The position numbers were made by a program, and so were the translations under genes. Of a stretch of 40,778 bases of DNA, positions 35,783 through 40,778 are shown piece by piece; positions within the stretch are counted from its first letter, which is position 1, and each line of letters starts with the position of its first letter. The notes under the pieces are model-generated. The model was not told where the DNA came from and made no database searches. It worked only from the letters and a program-made list of their open reading frames with translations. Source of the DNA: Candidatus Uhrbacteria bacterium (GTDB lineage Bacteria > Patescibacteriota > Patescibacteriia > UBA9934); NCBI GenBank assembly GCA_903827265.1, contig CAIKHN010000015.1, positions 1-40,778 on the forward strand. Direction: 5' to 3'.

Positions 35783-36571
35783 ATGAACTTGAAGCGAATT
35801 TTTGCACTTGGGTGCTTGGCGATGGTGTGTGGTGGTGTTGCGGTTGGAGTAATCGCCGCAATGTATCTGCCGACGATGAAATTATTGTTCCGGTACGGCT
35901 ATGCCGATCTTCCGGCATTTATGGAACGGAGAATCGCAACATTCGATGGACACGAGGTGTCATTCCTTGTCTCGAAGTTTGCTGCTGATTCGCGATGGTC
36001 GATGGTGAATAATCCAGCGTCACCTCGATCGGTACATGAATGGAGACAGTCGACTAAATCAATGTTTGTTCTGAATGGATCGTACTTCACCGAAACAAAC
36101 CAGCCCGCGGGTTTTTATTCAATCGATGGTGCCGAATCGGCTGTTGCGTGGCCGGAAATCGCGATTGGCGAAACAGGCTATACCTTTGCCGTGAACATTC
36201 GAGAAGACGGAACGATGAACATGTATCACGTACCGTTGAGTTCATTGCTCGGCCCGTATCCAGGATCGACATTTCTTTCGTTCCCAACATTAATCCTCAA
36301 CGACACGTCAGCGATTGCCGAAGACAGCGGACTGCATGCTCGTCGAACCGTGCTCGCACAAGAGGATGGCGGAACGATCGACGTCATCGTGAGTGAGACC
36401 GGTGAAGAATCGCTGTATCAAATGGCAGAGTGGCTCGCGCAGCAACCTGAGCATTTTCGAATTGCCGGTAATCTTGACGGCGGGCCGTCAACGGGAATTT
36501 CGACAGCGTCAAAACCCTGGGATATCGAGGTGCAATCCGCTGCGGTACCGAACGTGTTGATGGTGCAATAG
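35783..36571 (+). CDS. Phosphodiester glycosidase (NAGPA) family protein
   Basis: FVLNGSYF...PAGFYSIDG...GNLDGGPSTGI. Confidence 0.85.
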   Translation: MNLKRIFALGCLAMVCGGVAVGVIAAMYLPTMKLLFRYGYADLPAFMERRIATFDGHEVSFLVSKFAADSRWSMVNNPASPRSVHEWRQSTKSMFVLNGSYFTETNQPAGFYSIDGAESAVAWPEIAIGETGYTFAVNIREDGTMNMYHVPLSSLLGPYPGSTFLSFPTLILNDTSAIAEDSGLHARRTVLAQEDGGTIDVIVSETGEESLYQMAEWLAQQPEHFRIAGNLDGGPSTGISTASKPWDIEVQSAAVPNVLMVQ

Positions 36572-36605
36572 GCATTCTGGAGCGGTCTTGTTACCATGCC
36601 GGCAT

Positions 36606-37451
36606 ATGAAAAATCTGAACGGCATCATGCTCGGAATGGCGATAGTTGTCATTCTCGCCTCTGGAGGATACTTCGTGTACAAAGAATATCTTCAGCCTGA
36701 AACAGAGGTTCCAACAGATGTGACGGTCGCGGCAGGAACAGACCTTACATTCCGCGAAGTCACCCAAACGCGTCATGAAGACGTCGATGGTACTGGCGGT
36801 TGTGATGTGAAATTGTTATACCCGCAGATTGAGGAATCATCTGGCGTTTCGGCAGACATTCGTGAATCGATCAATCTGCAGATCGCATCGGCAGTGAAAG
36901 AATTCCTCACGACTGACGACGAAGATCTCACTCTCGCAGCGACGAGTTTCGTTACGTCGTGCAAGACGGATCTTACGGATCTCGTGGCACAAATGGACGA
37001 TCCTATTGAGTCTGCGCAGCAGGCGTGGACGAGTGAAGTGGGCTACGACATCAAACAGAACGCGAATGGGATTCTCTCGATTGGATTATCGGATTACCTC
37101 AATCAAGGCGGTGCGCATCCAAACATTACACAGCTTTTCTTGAACTTCGATGTGAAGACGGGGAAGCAGCTGACGTTGCGTGATGTTATTGAACCGGCGA
37201 AGTTGCAGGCATTTGAAGTGAAAGAAAAACAGTGGCTCATCGATCATGAATCTGATGCGTTGTTTGAGGAATCGTTGAACGAGTTCAGAGCATACGCGAG
37301 TAATCCAACAGACGAATCAACGGATCGGTACATCGACGATGCGATTTTTTATCTGACTCCTGATGCGATCGGCGTCTTCTATAATCCGTACGCTATTGCG
37401 CCATATGCTGCTGGTCCGATTGCAGTAGAGATTCTGCGATCAGAAATCTAG
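36606..37451 (+). CDS. Membrane-anchored DUF3298/PdaC-like protein
   Basis: N-terminal TM; DYLNQGGAHPNITQLFLNFDVKTGKQLTLRDVI...IGVFYNPYAIAPYAAGP. Confidence 0.8.
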   Translation: MKNLNGIMLGMAIVVILASGGYFVYKEYLQPETEVPTDVTVAAGTDLTFREVTQTRHEDVDGTGGCDVKLLYPQIEESSGVSADIRESINLQIASAVKEFLTTDDEDLTLAATSFVTSCKTDLTDLVAQMDDPIESAQQAWTSEVGYDIKQNANGILSIGLSDYLNQGGAHPNITQLFLNFDVKTGKQLTLRDVIEPAKLQAFEVKEKQWLIDHESDALFEESLNEFRAYASNPTDESTDRYIDDAIFYLTPDAIGVFYNPYAIAPYAAGPIAVEILRSEI

Positions 37452-37460
37452 AAAAGGCGA

Positions 37461-37495
37461 GAGGCTCCGATCCCTAGGGACTGGAGCCTCTTTCG
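37461..37495. terminator. Intrinsic terminator between convergent genes
   Basis: GAGGCTCC...GGAGCCTCTTTCGTT. Confidence 0.75.
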
Positions 37496-37502
37496 TTCGT
37501 CG

Positions 37503-38246
37503 TTACAGCGGATGGATGGCGGTCGAGTCGAACATGTTGCTGAACAGCACGTGGCCGTCGTCTGTTTGTCCTTCGTGTTGTCCACCGCCTGTGGTGGCGA
37601 GTTCGGCGGGGGAGACTCGCCGCACCCTCTTCAGCGGATCCGCGAGAAGCTTCTCGAGGACGCTCGGATCTTGGAAGATCGCTTCGTGGCAGTAGTAGAA
37701 TGGAGTCGTGACGATTCCTTCGTCCCCGCGGCGGGACTTGCGGGCGCCGCCACACTTCCACCCCACCAGTCTCGTTTGAATAGTCCCGAGTTCGGCGAGC
37801 GAGAGAATGCCCGGATTGTCGTCTACGAGTTCTTCTTTGAACTCGCGGCGAACGTCGAGCTCGATGCGTTCCGTTTTACGTTGTTGAGCCCACTCGATCA
37901 GCGTTTCCAGGATTCGCACACGACGTGCGCGGACCACGGCGGGGGCACCAGGGCACGCGAGCGTCATTCGTGCGTCCAGGAGAGCGCCGTCGTCATGCGG
38001 TTCGAACGTCATTCGTCCGGCGATGCCATTGAGGTGGCGCACACCTTCTGGAGTGACGGTCGCACCACCGCCAATTGCGCCGTACTGGATTTTTTCAACT
38101 TTGTATGCGCTATCGTTGCGAATGGCGAGAGCGAACGTTGACGGACTATCAACGATGCGCCATGAGCACACGATGTTGGATGCCGCGACGCGGCGATGCG
38201 TGGGGAGCGCGGTGAGAGGCGGGGGAGTTGTGGCGGGAAGGGTCAC
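37503..38246 (-). CDS. Hypothetical protein (weak NUDIX-like REFKEEL segment), GC-rich single-gene unit; GTG start proposed
   Basis: RIELDVRREFKEELVDDNPGIL...; promoter-like GTGACA-N17-TACTCT upstream on minus strand. Confidence 0.5.
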   Translation of the reverse strand: MTLPATTPPPLTALPTHRRVAASNIVCSWRIVDSPSTFALAIRNDSAYKVEKIQYGAIGGGATVTPEGVRHLNGIAGRMTFEPHDDGALLDARMTLACPGAPAVVRARRVRILETLIEWAQQRKTERIELDVRREFKEELVDDNPGILSLAELGTIQTRLVGWKCGGARKSRRGDEGIVTTPFYYCHEAIFQDPSVLEKLLADPLKRVRRVSPAELATTGGGQHEGQTDDGHVLFSNMFDSTAIHPL

Positions 38247-38317
38247 GAGGAACCTGGGGTGAGCCGCGAAAGAGTAGCAAGAAAAAGAAGAATTGTCACG
38301 TGTTATACTTCTTTTAT

Positions 38318-38833
38318 ATGCCACAGCACAGGAGGGTGCGAACCATGGTTCGCGGGGTGAAACGCCGTACGCCGGTGTTTTCGGCAGAAATGAATCGGAA
38401 GCGAAGCGTGAGCGAGCGTATCGCGGATTTTCTCACGGATTCATTTGGAACCATTGCGTTTTTTAATGTGAACGCCGTGCTTTTCCTTGCGTGGATTTTT
38501 GTGAACTCCAGTGTCATTCCTGGGTTTATTCCATTTGATCCGTATCCGTACGGCATGCTAACGATGGTGGTGTCGCTTGAAGCAATTTTCCTTTCGATCA
38601 TTGTCCTTATTAGCCAGAACCGTGCGGCAAAAATTGCTGATCTTCGAGAAGAGCTTGATTTTCAAGTGAACGTGACGGCGGAGCAGGAAATTACGCAAAT
38701 CCTTAGAATGATCGAACGTGTCGAAAAGAAATTGCTCGTTAGAGAGAAGGATCCCGCCGAGGTAGCCCGAATGCGAGAAGTTCTCGATCTTGTGGATCTG
38801 GAAAAGAATGTCGTGAAGGAATTAGAGCGTTAA
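38318..38833 (+). CDS. DUF1003 membrane protein
   Basis: ERIADFLTDSFGTIAFFNVNAVLFLAWIFVNS...FDPYPYGMLTMVVSLEAIFLSIIVLISQNRAA. Confidence 0.92.
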   Translation: MPQHRRVRTMVRGVKRRTPVFSAEMNRKRSVSERIADFLTDSFGTIAFFNVNAVLFLAWIFVNSSVIPGFIPFDPYPYGMLTMVVSLEAIFLSIIVLISQNRAAKIADLREELDFQVNVTAEQEITQILRMIERVEKKLLVREKDPAEVARMREVLDLVDLEKNVVKELER

Positions 38834-39679
38834 CGAAATTTTCCATCGGCTTCCTGGCATCCAAACGCGATGGATGTTGAAGTGCGTTTTGAAGTTGGAG
38901 TAGCCAATAAAATCATCAAACGGGAATGGATGCGGGCCGACGATGTCGCCAAAATTTGCGTGTACCATACCGCGCGCTGTGCATCGTTCGAACCACCACG
39001 CCACCAGCGCCACCATCGCGTGAGTCTTTCCTCCGTCGCCGGTAAAGCAGCCCACGAGGTATGAACTCTCTTTCGCCTCGAGGCAATAGCCGGCAATGAA
39101 TCCTGCGATCGGTTGATTATTGAGCGTCGCGATGAGCACCTCGACATCTTCCGGATGTGCCACGATATGGCGCTTGGCAAAGTCGAGGAACGTTTGATGG
39201 AGAGATTTTGGAACTTGCGACGTCGGCAGCATGACAGCCATTTCGTCGATTGTGCCAAAGCGAAGTTTAAGATCAGGATTCTTTCTCGCCGATGACAAAT
39301 GTCGACGAGCCTGCGAACTCCAGAGTTTTGTCGGCTCCGGCGTGAGAACGGTGAGCGCTTCAAAATGATTCATGCTAAACGCAAAAAATCCGGGAACTTT
39401 TCCTGGAAACGTTGGCGGAATCCATTCGTGAATGTGAATGAGGCTTTTGGATTCGAGTGTTGGAATCGAGAGGTCCTTTGTAAATGTTCTGTGCCAGGTG
39501 ATGAACCGATTTTGAAAATCGGTCACCGTATATCCGTTCTGGTGTTCGATGATGGGGAATGCGGTTTGCGTCGCTCGTCCTTTCCAGATCGATGCGTCAT
39601 GTGACGGGAATCCAGGTAATGGACAAATGTCCTTTACGATTCGAAGCCTGTTGAGATTTTGGAACAGCTTGAATCGCAT
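38822..39679 (-). CDS. GNAT/FemAB-like acyltransferase
   Basis: ARRHLSSARKNPDLKLRFG...FLDFAKRH...VLIATLNNQPIAGFIAGYC...VALVAWWFERC...NFGDI. Confidence 0.6.
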   Translation of the reverse strand: MRFKLFQNLNRLRIVKDICPLPGFPSHDASIWKGRATQTAFPIIEHQNGYTVTDFQNRFITWHRTFTKDLSIPTLESKSLIHIHEWIPPTFPGKVPGFFAFSMNHFEALTVLTPEPTKLWSSQARRHLSSARKNPDLKLRFGTIDEMAVMLPTSQVPKSLHQTFLDFAKRHIVAHPEDVEVLIATLNNQPIAGFIAGYCLEAKESSYLVGCFTGDGGKTHAMVALVAWWFERCTARGMVHANFGDIVGPHPFPFDDFIGYSNFKTHFNIHRVWMPGSRWKISLTL

Positions 39680-39707
39680 ACTGTCGGGATTGTAGCAGGA
39701 AAGTCTT

Positions 39708-40778
39708 TTACTTTTTGAGTTTTGTTAACACCTTCCAGATTGGGAGTTTTGGTGTTTTTGCAACAGTTGGAAACGATGTACGAATGGCAGCAAGTGCGCC
39801 GTTGAGGCCGTCGAGCGTATACGTCACTCCACCAATAGTTGCAGTAAACATTGACGTTCCAGTTTTAGATTTCAATTGCATCGCGATTCCTGCCCCGCCA
39901 ACGGCGTAGTCGTAGCGCGAGCCATCTGGGTACGCAACGATGAATCCACCGGTTGTGGTTGATACGCCAACGGCAGTAACGATTCCCGTTGTGGTGAGCG
40001 GATTCATTCCGGCGTATGTTGGGTGCGTGCTGTTTTCAGCGACGGTGTTTACTTCGTCGATGTACGCATCGCCGTCGTTATCAACGCCATCACCGTAAAT
40101 TTCAATTCTGTTGTTTGGGTACGCGTCAGAATGGTTTGCGACGTAGCCTTTTGGTGCCGTTGCACTGCAAAGTGTAGTTGGGGTTGCGCTATCTCCGTAG
40201 CCGTCGCGATCTTGGTCCTTCCAGTAAGTTCGGTCTGTGGACACCGTTGAATCTGCGTCGTTGCAGTCGACGTCGCTGTACACGCCGTCGCTGTCTGCAT
40301 CAATAACTACGCACGCAGCAGGATAGCTTCCGTATCCGGTTACTCCGCCCGCATCATTTGCGAGAACAATGGTTCCGGTGCGCGACGTTGGGCAGCTGTC
40401 GTTGAGTGTAATGCCTTCCCATGATCCGGAGTCTGGGATTGTTGATGACGTAATGAGTGTTCCGTCGGTTTCGCGTTCCTCAACAAGATCGTATCCGTCG
40501 TATACCGCAAAAATTGTTTCGGTTGCCGAGTTGTACGAAAGCCCAGACAAATCGCTCATGCCTGATGTTGTTTTGATTCGGTCGAGGTACGTGATCGATC
40601 CACTCGTTGAGGTGTCGACGTCAAACACATACATGTCGGCGTCATACTGCCACCCTGCGTAAAAGACGCCGCCGCTTGCGGTGGTGCCGTATGGATGTTT
40701 ACCGTCCGGTACCCAAGTTAATGCTTCGAGACCGAGTTTTCCAACAGGATAAATATACGCCGATACGCTCCACGAATC
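39708..40778 (-). CDS. Secreted protein with MopE-like Asp-rich motif, truncated by window edge
   Basis: DADSDGVYSDVDCNDADSTV...YWKDQDRDGYGDSATPTTLCSA; frame stays open to 40778. Confidence 0.7.
   Translation of the reverse strand, partial: DSWSVSAYIYPVGKLGLEALTWVPDGKHPYGTTASGGVFYAGWQYDADMYVFDVDTSTSGSITYLDRIKTTSGMSDLSGLSYNSATETIFAVYDGYDLVEERETDGTLITSSTIPDSGSWEGITLNDSCPTSRTGTIVLANDAGGVTGYGSYPAACVVIDADSDGVYSDVDCNDADSTVSTDRTYWKDQDRDGYGDSATPTTLCSATAPKGYVANHSDAYPNNRIEIYGDGVDNDGDAYIDEVNTVAENSTHPTYAGMNPLTTTGIVTAVGVSTTTGGFIVAYPDGSRYDYAVGGAGIAMQLKSKTGTSMFTATIGGVTYTLDGLNGALAAIRTSFPTVAKTPKLPIWKVLTKLKK

Noticed and set aside
37512-38141. 209-aa plus-strand ORF
   Set aside because: Antisense to the GC-rich minus-strand gene that has its own promoter and terminator.

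Overview
This 40.8 kb window is bacterial, and gene content and style suggest Patescibacteria/CPR (inference). There are three zones. (1) 1 to about 15.5 kb is ordinary chromosome: CYTH, DedA, PadR + membrane protein, M29-like aminopeptidase, L28, GT-B-like glycosyltransferase, FAD disulfide reductase, WecA/MraY-like transferase, L21, transglutaminase-like, rhodanese, topoisomerase IB, Ig-like secreted protein, MarR, PspC. (2) About 15.5-32 kb is an accessory zone beginning exactly at a tRNA-Trp gene. It holds a large serine recombinase whose 3' end lies inside the tRNA, a zinc-cluster protein, a Toprim primase/ATPase, small hypotheticals, and a three-gene operon of m5C methyltransferase, NgoFVII-like PLD nuclease and Z1-type ATPase. 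After these come two NUDIX hydrolases, a possible MazG-like protein, a GIY-YIG protein and a P-loop kinase. (3) About 32-40.8 kb is chromosome again, including a 942-aa uncharacterised protein, a NAGPA-like protein, DUF3298-like, DUF1003 and a MopE-like secreted protein. The best candidates for something undescribed are: (a) a structured, promoter- and terminator-bounded RNA (about 22818-23002) leading into the restriction-modification operon, with a 10-nt segment that has two alternative partners; (b) a nested/crossing inverted-repeat leader upstream of the serine recombinase that resembles a transcription attenuator; (c) a run of consecutive hairpins (29673-29845), containing a 26-bp perfect palindrome that recurs nearly identically inside a coding gene about 2 kb away; and (d) several single-gene, visibly GC-rich units bounded by promoter and terminator. 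All family assignments are from reading the translations by eye; no searches, folding or GC calculations were run.
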